From VRUE01 sp963780815 (GTDB taxonomy: Bacteria > Actinomycetota > Thermoleophilia > Solirubrobacterales > 70-9): 64,000 nt of DNA. Positions 27,668 to 36,339 of the stretch are shown here, piece by piece. The translations under genes were made by a program, and so were the position numbers. The stretch's first letter is position 1. Each line of letters begins with the position of its first letter. The DNA lies in assembly GCA_963780815.1 (NCBI GenBank), contig CAWADG010000009.1, positions 62,001-126,000 on the forward strand, read 5' to 3'. Below the pieces are notes generated by a model. The model did not search any database. It saw only the letters and a program-made list of their open reading frames with translations, and was not told where the DNA came from.

Positions 27668-27768
27668 GGTACCGGTCTTGGTACCGAGTCCGCCTCATGA
27701 GCCCGGAAGACCTTGCCAGCGTCGGTCTACGAAACCCAAGGTCACAGGTTCGATTCCTGTCGGGCGCT
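27668..27768 (+). repeat. GGTACC pair with tRNA-Arg(ACG) 3'-half remnant
   Basis: GGTACC boxes at 27668 and 27680 (6-nt spacer) precede a tRNA-Arg-like 3' half at 27722-27768, with anticodon loop CTACGAA, T-arm ACAGG-TTCGATT-CCTGT and acceptor CGGGCGC. No 5' half is present. A similar half lies at 44964-45010. The boxes are the same type as in the tRNA-Pro copies, but the intervening phased array is missing (54 bp from box to core). Confidence 0.75.
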
Positions 27769-27906
27769 AGGGAAGGCGCCGCTATCAGCGTTTTCTCCCA
27801 ACATCTGCGGCGTCTTCTACCCCCTTCCCGAGCTGCGGGAAGGGGCGCCAGCTCCGCTGTCCCGACAGGCAGACCGCCTGGCCACGCCCGTCCCTAGACT
27901 TGCGCC

Positions 27907-28742
27907 ATGAGCGATCGCGACGCCCAGGCCTACTACGCCGCAGGCCCGGCGGAGCTGGCGCCAATCGTCCTCAAGGCGCTCGCCGCAGCCGGGCGGGCGA
28001 CGGAGCCGCTCGACCCCGATGACCTCGCTGCCCTCGATGAGTTCCACGGCCTTGGCCGCGCCGCCACCCTCGCCCTCGCCGAGCTCGCCGCTATCTCGCC
28101 CGGGGAGCGTGTCCTTGACTCGGCGCCGGCATCGGCGGTCCCGCCCGCACCCTCGCCCGCCACTTCGACGCCCGCGTCTGCGCGCTCGATCCGACCGAGC
28201 GCTTCTGTGCCCTCGCCGAAGAGCTCAACACCCGCGCCGGCCTCGCCGATCGGATCCAGGTGGTGTGCGCCGATGCCCGCCAGATGCCCCTTCCCGACGC
28301 CGACTTCGATCTCATCCTCACCCAGGCGGTCTGGCCCAGCATCGCCGACAAGGCGGCGATGCTGGCCGAGGCCCACCGCGTCCTCGTCCCCGGCGGGCGC
28401 CTGGCGATCTATGAGGCGATGGCGGGGCCTGGGGAGGGCGAGCTGAGTTATCCGCTGCCCTGGGCCGACGGGCCCGATCAGAGTTTCGTCATCGACGCCG
28501 CGCGGGCTCGCGAGCTCGCCGCCGAGGCCGGCTTCGCCGTCAGCGAGTGGCTGCAGAGTCCAGAGGTCCTCGCCCGCGTCGGCGCCATCGCCGGCTCCGA
28601 TGCAACGGCGATGAGCAGCGGCGTTCCGGGCGTCGACCTCTCGCTGCTGATGCCCGATTTCGAGGCACGCATGGCCGGTGTCGCCAAGAACCTGGAGGCC
28701 GGGCGGATCGAGCTAGCGATGGCGCTGATGGTGGCGGAGTAG
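27907..28742 (+). pseudogene. SAM-dependent methyltransferase, apparent frameshift
   Basis: The N-terminal frame gives 'MSDRDAQAYYAAGPAEL', with the first helix region and 'SPGERVLD'. A one-base change near 28118-28124 is needed to continue into the SAM motif 'GAGIGGPARTLARHF' and on to 'VCADARQMPLPDADFDLILT' and 'AHRVLVPGGRLAIYE'. Restored length is about 278 residues, normal for class I ubiE/sarcosine-type methyltransferases acting on small molecules. It may be inactive, or the base may be a sequence error. It is the main gene of the unit after array copy 4. Confidence 0.78.
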
Positions 28743-28771
28743 GGCGGGGGCGGCGAGCAACCCCCAACCGG

Positions 28772-28857
28772 GTCCACTGCCTCTTCGAGACCCACCTCGG
28801 AGTCGCCGACCTCGACCGCTCGCTGGCCTTCTGTTTCCGACTCCAAGCCGAAGCTCC
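28772..28857 (+). pseudogene. Glyoxalase/VOC N-terminal fragment cut by array copy 5
   Basis: The frame reads 'VHCLFETHLGVADLDRSLAF', the typical first beta-strand and helix of a vicinal-oxygen-chelate protein ('THLGVxDLDRSLxFY'). It runs directly into the tRNA-Pro-like core at 28861 and the remaining domain is absent. Confidence 0.6.
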
Positions 28858-28860
28858 TCC

Positions 28861-28904
28861 GGCTGGGGGCCGAGCGGTCACCGGATCAAATCCGGCCTCC
28901 CCGA
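28861..28904 (+). repeat. Array repeat copy 5, core only
   Basis: The 44-nt tRNA-Pro 3' half with two substitutions (TCACC and GGATC positions), preceded only by the shared TCCTCC. It lacks the GGTACC pair and the phased array seen in the other ten copies. Confidence 0.85.
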
Positions 28905-29038
28905 TTGCCCGGAAGGGGGATTTTCGGGCGTCGGGCGCGCGGGTATGAGCCACTGGGCTCCAGCGAGTGAGGATTGCGCGTAATCTAGCCCAGAGGTAGC
29001 CGCAACCGGCGGTGTCGCCGTCAGAACAGGAGCTTCCT

Positions 29039-29569
29039 ATGCGCTTCCCACGCTTTACCGCAGCCGTCCTAGCCTTGGCTGCCTTCGCCCTCATCGCCGC
29101 CGGCTGGGGCGACAGCAGTTCGGGCATCACCAGCGCCAGCGCCCGTACCAGAGGAATCGCGGCGCCCGTCGCCAGCACGCAAGCCACGCCGTCGGCCACC
29201 GGGACGACGGTCTCGCTCGGCAGCGCCGGGGGTGTCGGCAAGGTACTCGTCAACGCGAAAGGGATGACGCTCTACTACTTCTCGAAGGACGTGAAAGGCA
29301 GCGGCGTGTCGAAGTGCACGGGCGCCTGCGCGCAAGCGTGGCCGCCACTCATCACCAAGGGCAAGCCGAGAGCGAAGAATGGCGTCAAGTCCTCGATGCT
29401 GGGGACGATGAAGCGTTCCAACGGTACGACCCAGGTCACCTACGCCGGTCGGCCGCTGTACACCTTCATCGAAGACAAAGAGCCCGGTGAAGATACCGGC
29501 ACCGGCGTCAAGGCTTTCGGCGGCTCCTTCTTCCCGCTGCACTCGAACGGGAAGAAGGCGGGGCACTAA
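29039..29569 (+). CDS. Secreted COG4315-like repeat protein
   Basis: 176 residues with an N-terminal signal 'FTAAVLALAAFALIAAGWG'. Two repeats typical of COG4315 lipoproteins follow: 'LVNAKGMTLYYFSKDVKGSG' then 'CTGACAQAWPPLI', and 'TYAGRPLYTFIEDKEPGE' then 'GGSFFPL'. Family members are surface lipoproteins; here the expected lipobox Cys is Trp ('AAGWG'), so lipidation is doubtful. It is the only gene between array copies 5 and 6. Confidence 0.8.
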   Translation: MRFPRFTAAVLALAAFALIAAGWGDSSSGITSASARTRGIAAPVASTQATPSATGTTVSLGSAGGVGKVLVNAKGMTLYYFSKDVKGSGVSKCTGACAQAWPPLITKGKPRAKNGVKSSMLGTMKRSNGTTQVTYAGRPLYTFIEDKEPGEDTGTGVKAFGGSFFPLHSNGKKAGH

Positions 29570-29665
29570 GCCCCCCTCCCCCCGAAGATGGCGAGCTAAC
29601 GACGAATACCGGTCGGAGGTTCCCTGCCCGCTTCCCCTATCCCCCCCAACAAGCTGGGGCGTCGC

Positions 29666-29819
29666 GGTACCAGCTTGGTACCGGACACCTCGTCCAATAC
29701 GTCCAGATTGTCCACAGCCCTGGACAGATGGGACGTCAGGGACGCAGTGGGACGCATTGGGCACTCGTGCCCTGCGGCTGGGGGCCGAGCGGTCGCCGGT
29801 TGAAATCCGGCCTCCCCGA
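29666..29819 (+). repeat. Array repeat copy 6
   Basis: GGTACC at 29666 and 29677 (spacer AGCTT), phased GTCC/GGAC array, core at 29776-29819 with one substitution (TTGAAAT), 110 bp from box to core. An 8-bp GC stem-loop follows near 29827-29859. Confidence 0.9.
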
Positions 29820-29877
29820 TCTCAGGAAGCCGGCCTCCGAAGGTCCTGTGGGCCGGCTCTGAGTCGCCGGTCGGGCG

Positions 29878-31174
29878 TCAAGCACCGTGCCAGCGATCCA
29901 TGTGCTCGGCGTGGGTTGCCAAATACGCGCTGGGCTTGAAGAAGCGGTCATAGAAATCCAGGTCGAGGTGATGCGCCTGGACGTAGTTGAGACAGAACAA
30001 GGTTGGCACCGTGCCGGGGAACTTTCCGAAGGTGTCGAGGATGTACTGGCCCTGCAGGGCGATGCAAGCCTTGAAGTCGTCGGAGAATCGCTCTGCCGAC
30101 CCCCGGATCGCCTCGCTCTCGTTCCAGGCACCGGGAGTCTTCTCGTTGTGAGGGCCGCCCTTGCCGAACTTTCGCTCGGCGAGTGCCTCAACGGCGGCCG
30201 CCATGTCCACGCAGTGCGGCGGGCAGAAGCCCTCGAATACACCCTCGAGACCCGTCGGATTCGGAGTGGGCCAGCGCTTGTCCTCGTCGTAGCGGAAGCC
30301 GAGCCCCGGGACCTCGGGATCCCCGGAGGCGCCGAGCAGCGTGAAGCGGTCGATGCCGTCGAACATCCACCCTCCCAGGCCTATCGCCTGCAGCGTGAGC
30401 ACGCCCGCGTAGCAACTGGTCGCGAGCTCGGCGGTCGCCTCGGTGAGCGCGTACTGCTCGGCGAAGGACAGGGGGAAGGGATCCTGGACGTTGACGAGGC
30501 TCGAGAACTCGTCGATCCCCGGGACCCGGACATCGTTCAGGTCGTCGTAGATGCAGTAGCCGTTCTGCGCGAAGAAGCAGAGGATGTTGAGAAGCATCTG
30601 CGCAATGTCGGCTACCGGGATCACCAGCAATGAGCCCGGGACATTTGCGCACCAAGTGTTATGTCCCTCCATGTACGGCTCCTCGGCGGGGAGGTGGATC
30701 CGATCCTCGGACAGCCTGCGGATCTGGGTCAGGTGTCGTTCAACCATCAACTCCGGCGTGATCTCCTCAACCGCCGGGTCAACCAGGGCGCCGGCGTCGC
30801 GGGTGGGGAAGAAGTAGGTGCCGGAGTCGTCGGTGAAGAAGAGCTCGGCGGTGTGAAAACCGGCGGCCGAAGGGAACGTGCGGCCAGCAGCGCCGCTCGG
30901 ATAGTTGGCGATGTGCGGGGCGTAGCGCTTGTGCCGCGTGATCCCGTAATGCCACCCGGTCGTGCCCCCCATCGATGCAAGCACCAGCGCACGCTCTAGC
31001 TCGGACAGCGGGACGGGGTCGTGCTTCGACTTATAAGGCAAGTGGCCCGTCAGGGATCTCGTCTCCGAGCGCAAAGCGGCGGGAACGGCGCCCGAGCAGC
31101 GCCTGCATCAGCGGGAATTCGGCCAAGTCCCTCAACGCCTGCGCACCCTGCGCGGCTTCCTCGGTGATGCCCAT
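29878..31174 (-). pseudogene. Nitroreductase-like protein, apparent frameshift
   Basis: The ATG at 31174 opens 'MGITEEAAQGAQALRDLAEF' and 'LLGRRSRRFALGDEIPDGPLA'. A one-base change near 31031-31040 is needed to continue into 'YKSKHDPVPLSELERALVL' and the 390-residue remainder. 'LSELERALVLA-GTTGWHYG' and 'AAGRTFPSAAGFHTAELFF' resemble the start of nitroreductase/SagB-type FMN proteins, but no clear FMN site is proven. Restored length is about 430 residues. It is the only gene between array copies 6 and 7. Function unassigned. Confidence 0.65.
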
Positions 31175-31349
31175 GCAGCCCTCCTTGTCTAAGAGCCCGA
31201 CCCGGCTTTGACCCTAGCGCCGGTAGGACGTGCGGGTTGGCGCGACCCCGCATGTCATTTAGGCCACCGCGGACAACTGTCGAGCGGGAGCTGCACCTGA
31301 CGGCGACGGTGTGCGGTTAGACCCAAGTGGACGAGCGAAGGGTGGCGGT

Positions 31350-31502
31350 GGTACCGCTTTGGTACCGACTACATCGTCCGATCCGTCCGATCCGTCCCAA
31401 ACTGCGGACGCACGGGACGCATGGGACGCGTCCGGACGCATATGGCAGCCGTATTCTCCGGCTGGGGCCGAGCGGTCGCCGGTTCAAATCCGGTCTCTCC
31501 GA
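31350..31502 (+). repeat. Array repeat copy 7
   Basis: GGTACC at 31350 and 31361. It has the cleanest phased array of all copies: three GTCC at 9-bp intervals, an 8-nt centre, then GGAC boxes. The core at 31460-31502 lacks one G of the anticodon-loop run and has a T in the acceptor strand. Box to core is 110 bp. Confidence 0.9.
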
Positions 31503-31625
31503 TTCATCGGAATCCTAGCCTGGGAAGAGGGCTTTCGGATCCTCGCCAGCTCTGATCCTCGGCAGAGCACCGCGATCTTGCTGTGGCTTTCCCCGGATGG
31601 CGGGGGCCTCTTCGCGTCCTAGCTT

Positions 31626-32771
31626 GTGGACGAAGTGAAGAACAGCCGGAACAAGCTGTTGTTTGTCGTGGTCTGCGTCAGCGTCAGCCTTGGCGCCTTC
31701 GCGGTCCAGGCGATCGGCTCCTTCGGCTCCGCCAGGCACTTCCCCACCGGCAATTTCCCGCTCGGGATCGCGGTCGGCAAACTCAACCGCGACTCCCACC
31801 CTGACCTGGCGGTCGTCTCTGGCGGTAACGTCGCCGTGCTGCTGGGGAACGGGGTCGGCGGCTTCGGCAGGGCAAAGCACTTCAACGCGGGCAAGTTCCC
31901 TGAGGGCGTCGCGATCGGCAACCTCAACGGCGATGGCAAGCCCGACCTCGCGGTTGCCAATCACAACTCGAACAACGTTTCGATACTTCCCGGACACGGC
32001 GACGGCACCTTCGGCAAGGCCAGGAACTTCGCCGCCGGCACCGTGCCCACCTCGATCGCGATCGGCAAGTTCAGCGGCGACAACAGGCCCGATCTCGCGG
32101 TCGCCAACGATTTTGCCAACGGTCTCCAGGGCGCCGTCTCGATACTTCTCGGACACGGCGACGGCACCTTCGGCCCGCCGACCAACTACCCCGTCGGAGG
32201 CATTTACCCGACCTCGATCGCGATCGGCAAGTTCAGCGGCGACGCGAACCCCGACCTCGCAGTCGCAGTCCGCGCTTCCGACAGCGCCTCGATACTCCTC
32301 GGACACGGCGACGGCACCTTCGGCAAGGCCAAGAACTTCGCCGCCGGCGACGGCGCCACCTCGATCGCCACCGGAAGACTCAACGGAGACTCCCGCCTCG
32401 ACCTCGCTACCGCGAACTACAACGCCAACAGCGTTGCGGTGCTGCTCGGGAGGGGTGGCGGCACCTTTGGCAAGGCGAAGAGCTTTGCGGTCGGAACCCA
32501 CCCCACGTCGGTCGCGATCGGCAACCTAAACGGCGACTCCCACCCTGACCTTGCGGTCGCCAACCAGAACTCGAACAGTGTTTCGGTGCTGCCCGGACAC
32601 GGCGACGGCACCTTCGGCGTCGCGACCGACTATCCGCTCCGCCCGAGGCCTGCAAATCCCCAGGCGGTCGCGATCGGCAATTTCAACGCCGATTCCAGAC
32701 CCGACCTGGCCGTCGCCACCGAGGCCTCCAAGGGCGTCTCGATACTGCTCAACACGGGCCCGAGCCACTGA
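31626..32771 (+). CDS. Secreted FG-GAP/VCBS-repeat protein
   Basis: 381 residues, GTG start, with a signal-like hydrophobic N-terminus ('KLLFVVVCVSVSLGAFAV'). Seven or more FG-GAP-type repeats of about 48 residues follow, each with 'IAIGKLNGDSRPDLAVAN' (Ca-binding DxNxDxxxD-like) and 'VSVLLGHGDGTFG'. The fold would be an integrin-alpha-like beta-propeller at the cell surface. It is the only gene between array copies 7 and 8. Confidence 0.83.
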   Translation: MDEVKNSRNKLLFVVVCVSVSLGAFAVQAIGSFGSARHFPTGNFPLGIAVGKLNRDSHPDLAVVSGGNVAVLLGNGVGGFGRAKHFNAGKFPEGVAIGNLNGDGKPDLAVANHNSNNVSILPGHGDGTFGKARNFAAGTVPTSIAIGKFSGDNRPDLAVANDFANGLQGAVSILLGHGDGTFGPPTNYPVGGIYPTSIAIGKFSGDANPDLAVAVRASDSASILLGHGDGTFGKAKNFAAGDGATSIATGRLNGDSRLDLATANYNANSVAVLLGRGGGTFGKAKSFAVGTHPTSVAIGNLNGDSHPDLAVANQNSNSVSVLPGHGDGTFGVATDYPLRPRPANPQAVAIGNFNADSRPDLAVATEASKGVSILLNTGPSH

Positions 32772-32847
32772 CGCTCTCCTACCAAAGGTGGCTACCCTCC
32801 GCCAGCAGACATCTCCCGTTTCATGGCTCAACACGCTGGGGCGTCGC

Positions 32848-33002
32848 GGTACCAGTTTGGTACCGGATGCACCGTCCGATGCGTCCAGATTTTCCACAAG
32901 TGGGACGAATGGGACGCATGGGACGCGTCCGGACGCATAGGGCAGTCGCGTCCTCCGACTGGGGGCCGAGCGGTCGCCGGTTCAAAACCAGCTTCCCGCG
33001 GA
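32848..33002 (+). repeat. Array repeat copy 8, degenerate core
   Basis: GGTACC at 32848 and 32859, phased array intact, core from 32957. It starts GACTGGGGG and its T-arm and acceptor are eroded (AAAACCAGCTTCCCGCGGA). Box to core is 109 bp. Confidence 0.82.
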
Positions 33003-33134
33003 TCCTTTGACTGAAGGGGCCGCTATGACTTCGAGAACATCGCTGCGCGAGAAGTCGACCATCTCTGACTCCCATTCGCAGTGACCGGCAGTGGATAATC
33101 CCCGCGAGGCCAGGTATAACGAAGGAGCGTGGAA

Positions 33135-33506
33135 ATGCGAAGTTGGGACTTGAAAACGGTCGGGGTCGAACCGCACCAACCGGAGATCCTCTCCTCCGGG
33201 GAGGATGCGCGGATGATCCTGCTGCACCTCCCAGCCGGGGAGGAGCTGCAGGAGCATGAGGTGCACGAGCGGGCTCGAATCGTCATTATCGAAGGGCAGG
33301 TCGAGACTTCGATGCCGAGCGGAGAGTGCGTGTCGGGAGGACCTGGCCACCTCCTCGAGTTCGAGCCGGGTGAGCGCCACACGGTCGCGGCACGATCCGA
33401 CTCGCGCCTGCTGCTGATCCTCAGCCCCTGGCCGGGAGACGGCCACCCCGGCGCGATGACCCTCGAGGAGAAGGGCCAGGCTCGCGAGAAGGCCGCCGAG
33501 CACTAG
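33135..33506 (+). CDS. Cupin-domain protein
   Basis: 123 residues forming one cupin barrel: 'DARMILLHLPAGEELQEHEV' and 'ARIVIIEGQVET' form motif 1 (His/Glu metal ligands in 'EHEVHE'), and 'GHLLEFEPGERHTV' forms motif 2 with the last His. The ATG at 33135 has a GAAGGAG site at good distance, so the GTG at 33129 is rejected. Such small cupins bind a metal and act as sensors, isomerases or dioxygenases; substrate unknown. Confidence 0.8.
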   Translation: MRSWDLKTVGVEPHQPEILSSGEDARMILLHLPAGEELQEHEVHERARIVIIEGQVETSMPSGECVSGGPGHLLEFEPGERHTVAARSDSRLLLILSPWPGDGHPGAMTLEEKGQAREKAAEH

Positions 33507-33569
33507 AAGCCCTCATCTGCGGCGAGCCGCATGGCGCACCCGACTTTGTCCCGAGGGGTGTTTCAAATC

Positions 33570-33833
33570 CTATGTCGTTCGCGGCGACCACTGGAAGGCG
33601 CGGGCTGCGAACGCGAGTCCGGCGACTCCCCACGCGGCGACGATCAAGAGGTCCCGGGCGGCGATCCCGGTGCCCTGGGAATGGGTGCACGGGGTCAACA
33701 TCGCCACCGCGAGGTGGCGGATTGGGAAGACATCGGCGATCGCGCGGAGAAGAGACGGGATCTGGTCCTCGGGCACGAACACGCCGGAGATGAAGTAGAG
33801 CGGCAGGGCGCCGGCGGGCGCCGGAGCGGTCAA
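33570..33833 (-). pseudogene. C-terminal fragment of an ABC-2 permease
   Basis: About 80 residues: 'LPLYFISGVFVPEDQIPSLL', then 'VFPIRHLAVAMLTPC' and a final hydrophobic helix 'LLIVAAWGVAGLAFAARAF'. This is the last third of an ABC-2 permease of the DrrB type. The N-terminal two-thirds and the ATPase are absent, and it abuts the end of the next gene, so it is a truncated remnant. Confidence 0.7.
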
Positions 33834-34429
33834 GTCGGACCGCCGCCGGAGACATCCGACTGGCTCTGGGTCTGGTGGAAGCCGCTGCCGTCGAAGTTGG
33901 CGGCGTACTTGTCGAACGGGTGCGCGCCACTGCCGATCGTCCAGGTGCTGCCTCGCAGGATCGCGGTCGATCCGCTGTGCGGGAAACCGGCCTGGTCCCA
34001 GAGTTTGTCGACGACGTCCTTGTCGAGCTGGCCGAGCGTGATCGCAGCGCCTTTGACGTCGGCTCGCGTGGCGGCGCGCTGGGAGTCGTCGGTGTGGTTG
34101 GTATACGCAGTCCCGAATTGCCCGTTCCCGTTTTCGACGTGTTCCTCCGAGGTGCGCGTGTAGTTGCGGATCATGACCGTGGAGTTATCGGGGCTGAGCA
34201 CCTCGTATTCGACGTTGCCTCCGTCGACGTTGACCTTCACGACCTTGGCACCGTCGCCGAAATTCTGCTGGGCGTCGCCCAGGGTGTCGGAGTAGGTGCG
34301 CCCGTTGGCCGCGTCGGAGATCCCGCCGATCACGCCCGCGATGACGTAAACGCCGATGGCGCACATAACGACGATCGTGGCGACGACGATCAGTATGGCT
34401 CGCGCCCGGTAGTTCTCCAGCTGCGACAC
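33830..34429 (-). CDS. Single-pass membrane protein, unknown
   Basis: 199 residues with one N-terminal helix ('ILIVVATIVVMCAIGVYVIAGVI') and a long soluble domain outside the membrane, with 'GDGAKVVKVNVDGGNVEYEV' and a C-terminal Ser/Gly/Gln-rich tail. No recognised motif. Its stop overlaps the start of the permease fragment by 4 nt, which may be accidental. Confidence 0.65.
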   Translation of the reverse strand: MSQLENYRARAILIVVATIVVMCAIGVYVIAGVIGGISDAANGRTYSDTLGDAQQNFGDGAKVVKVNVDGGNVEYEVLSPDNSTVMIRNYTRTSEEHVENGNGQFGTAYTNHTDDSQRAATRADVKGAAITLGQLDKDVVDKLWDQAGFPHSGSTAILRGSTWTIGSGAHPFDKYAANFDGSGFHQTQSQSDVSGGGPT

Positions 34430-34597
34430 CCCTACTGCCGCTTCTCTTCTGTCACCTCTTGACCAGCTTCCTCGCGTTCGATTCCGGAGTCTATCTGCGC
34501 CCGGAGATCCGAGCTCCCGTCAATGAGCCTCATGGAGACTGCGGGAATCGGTCAGCGAGAATCGAGCTACTACAGAAGCTACTAGTCGTTTTCCGGC

Positions 34598-34637
34598 CTC
34601 ATAACCCGAAGGTTGCGGGCTTGAATCCCGCCCCCGA
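34598..34637 (+). repeat. tRNA-fMet(CAT) 3'-half remnant
   Basis: CTCATAA anticodon loop, CCCGA, T-arm GCGGG-CTTGAAT-CCCGC and acceptor CCCCCGA. It matches the initiator-type 3' half at 61753-61794 except for a few bases. No 5' half is present. It lies directly upstream of array copy 9. Confidence 0.75.
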
Positions 34638-34658
34638 TTCGCACCGGGGCCCGCGCGT

Positions 34659-34811
34659 GGCACCGCTTTGGTACCGGACGCATCGTCCGATCTGTCCAAT
34701 GCGTCCCGTACAGGGGACGCATGGGACGCATGGGACGCATACGAACGCATATGACACTTGTGTGCTGCGGCTGGGGGCCGAACGGTTGCCGGTTCAATCC
34801 GGCCTCCCCGA
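34659..34811 (+). repeat. Array repeat copy 9
   Basis: The first box is mutated to GGCACC (34659), the second is GGTACC (34670). The phased array is rich in GGGACGCAT, and the core at 34769-34811 has changes (AACGGTTGCC, TTCAATC). Box to core is 110 bp. Confidence 0.85.
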
Positions 34812-35099
34812 TCACTCGGAAGCCCGCGTTGGTTACGAGTATCTCTTCATAGGGACGAGCCTTTCCAGGTGCTCGACGGCTCTGTGACCGCATCGAGCTG
34901 TTGGACACCGGAGAGCACGTCGATCTGAAGTGCGTAGCGCGGCGAGCGGGCACGTGCGGTGGGGTCGCCCCGCTGCGCCTCCAACTGCCCTGGCCGTTCC
35001 AACACGGGGTCCCTCGCATCCCGGTCTCACCAGGCCAGTCCAGCCTCCTCGTCGCTGGCGCGCCAGCTTCTCGCGGAATGGTAGGTTTCGTACGGCGGA

Positions 35100-35651
35100 C
35101 TACGAACCTTCGGCCTGGTGGTCCTTTGAGGGCGGTTCCTCTGGCGGATCCTCCTGGGCGGGCTTTGAGAGCTGCAACTCCAAGGCCGTGAAACCTGCGG
35201 AGTGGACTCCGACCGCAACGAGGGAGCTTCCGAGGAACACCGCGCCGGCGATCCAATGGAGGTGCCAGAACCCGGCGACCAGTCCCAGGAAGGCGGCGCC
35301 CTGAGCGATGGCTCTCGCACCGGCCACGGTGCGTGAGCTGGTCCGACGGCGACGGAACTGCTCCTGCCGGTTGACCATGATCAGGGCGGCCAGGAGCGGG
35401 ATCGCGACCGCGAAGGCGAGGACGCAGGTCATGGCGGAGGTATCCAGGGGGTACGGGAGTAGCGCCTGCACCCAGACGATGCCGATCGCCATCAGCCCCC
35501 CGTAGATCAGGTTCTCCTGGCGGAGCCACTCTTCTCCCAGCACAGGATCCTGCGTGAGGCTCCGCGTCAGCCGTTCACCTCGTTCGCCCTCGTGCTCCGC
35601 GGCTTTCTTGAGCCTCACTGCGTCGTGCGCTGGGTCCTCGTTCACGGTCAC
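35100..35651 (-). CDS. Membrane protein, unknown
   Basis: 183 residues. A charged N-terminus ('KKAAEHEGERGERLTRSL') precedes four helices ('LIYGGLMAIGIVWVQALL', 'TCVLAFAVAIPLLAALIMV', 'AIAQGAAFLGLVAGFWHLHW', 'AGAVFLGSSLVAVGVHSAGF'), with an acidic Pro-rich tail. No known family recognised. It is the only gene between array copies 9 and 10. Confidence 0.65.
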   Translation of the reverse strand: MTVNEDPAHDAVRLKKAAEHEGERGERLTRSLTQDPVLGEEWLRQENLIYGGLMAIGIVWVQALLPYPLDTSAMTCVLAFAVAIPLLAALIMVNRQEQFRRRRTSSRTVAGARAIAQGAAFLGLVAGFWHLHWIAGAVFLGSSLVAVGVHSAGFTALELQLSKPAQEDPPEEPPSKDHQAEGS

Positions 35652-36167
35652 CGCCCCCGCGGGGCTCGCCCCGGCTCCGGGTGGGCTGGCGGGGCTAAAC
35701 GTCGTTGCCTCAGATCACCTTGACCCTAGCGCTACGCGGCGAGCAGGACGCCGGCCGAGGTGCGGATCGCACTGGCACTGACCGCGACCGCCTGGATGGC
35801 TCGCGCCGAGAGGCTCACGCGAGCCGCTTGCGAGGTCGATCAGCGCCATTGGGGGCGCCCCCTTGGCTTCGAGCCGGCCGCTCACACCGCGATCCACGGC
35901 GCAGGAGAGCCGGGCTCGCGGCGTGCAAAGCGAGATCGAGCGCGGAAGAAGGCGCGGACGATGCTCTCTCGGACGGGTCGCCGTCGAAGCCGCAGCAGCG
36001 CTGATGCACGCCGCTTTCGCTCCGCGCGAAAAGCGGGCGCCTCGAAAGACCCACACTCAGGTGTCCTTTCTCCTGCTCCGGTCAGTCGGGCAGACCCGTC
36101 TGCTCGATGATCTGCGGGTGGTAGCGAGAGACGAATCGGGCCCCGGATCTGCACCTGGGCCGGAGGT
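35652..36167. other. No convincing gene; extended repeat at the right end
   Basis: Frames here are shadows without family features. Bases 36105-36166 match 23500-23560, extending the array repeat upstream of the GGTACC pair in copies 1 and 10. Confidence 0.5.
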
Positions 36168-36321
36168 GGTACCGCTTTGGTACCGGGTGCATCGTCCTTT
36201 ATGTCCGTTGCGTCCCGATCGAGGGACGTGGGGGACGCATGGGACGCGTCCGGACGCATAAGGCAGCCAAGTCCTCCGGCTGGGGGCCGAGCGGTCGCCG
36301 GTTCAAGTCCGGCCTCCCCGA
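36168..36321 (+). repeat. Array repeat copy 10
   Basis: GGTACC at 36168 and 36179, phased array, core at 36278-36321 with one substitution (TTCAAGT). Box to core is 110 bp. Confidence 0.9.
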
Positions 36322-36339
36322 CTAAGGCGGAAGCCCAAA

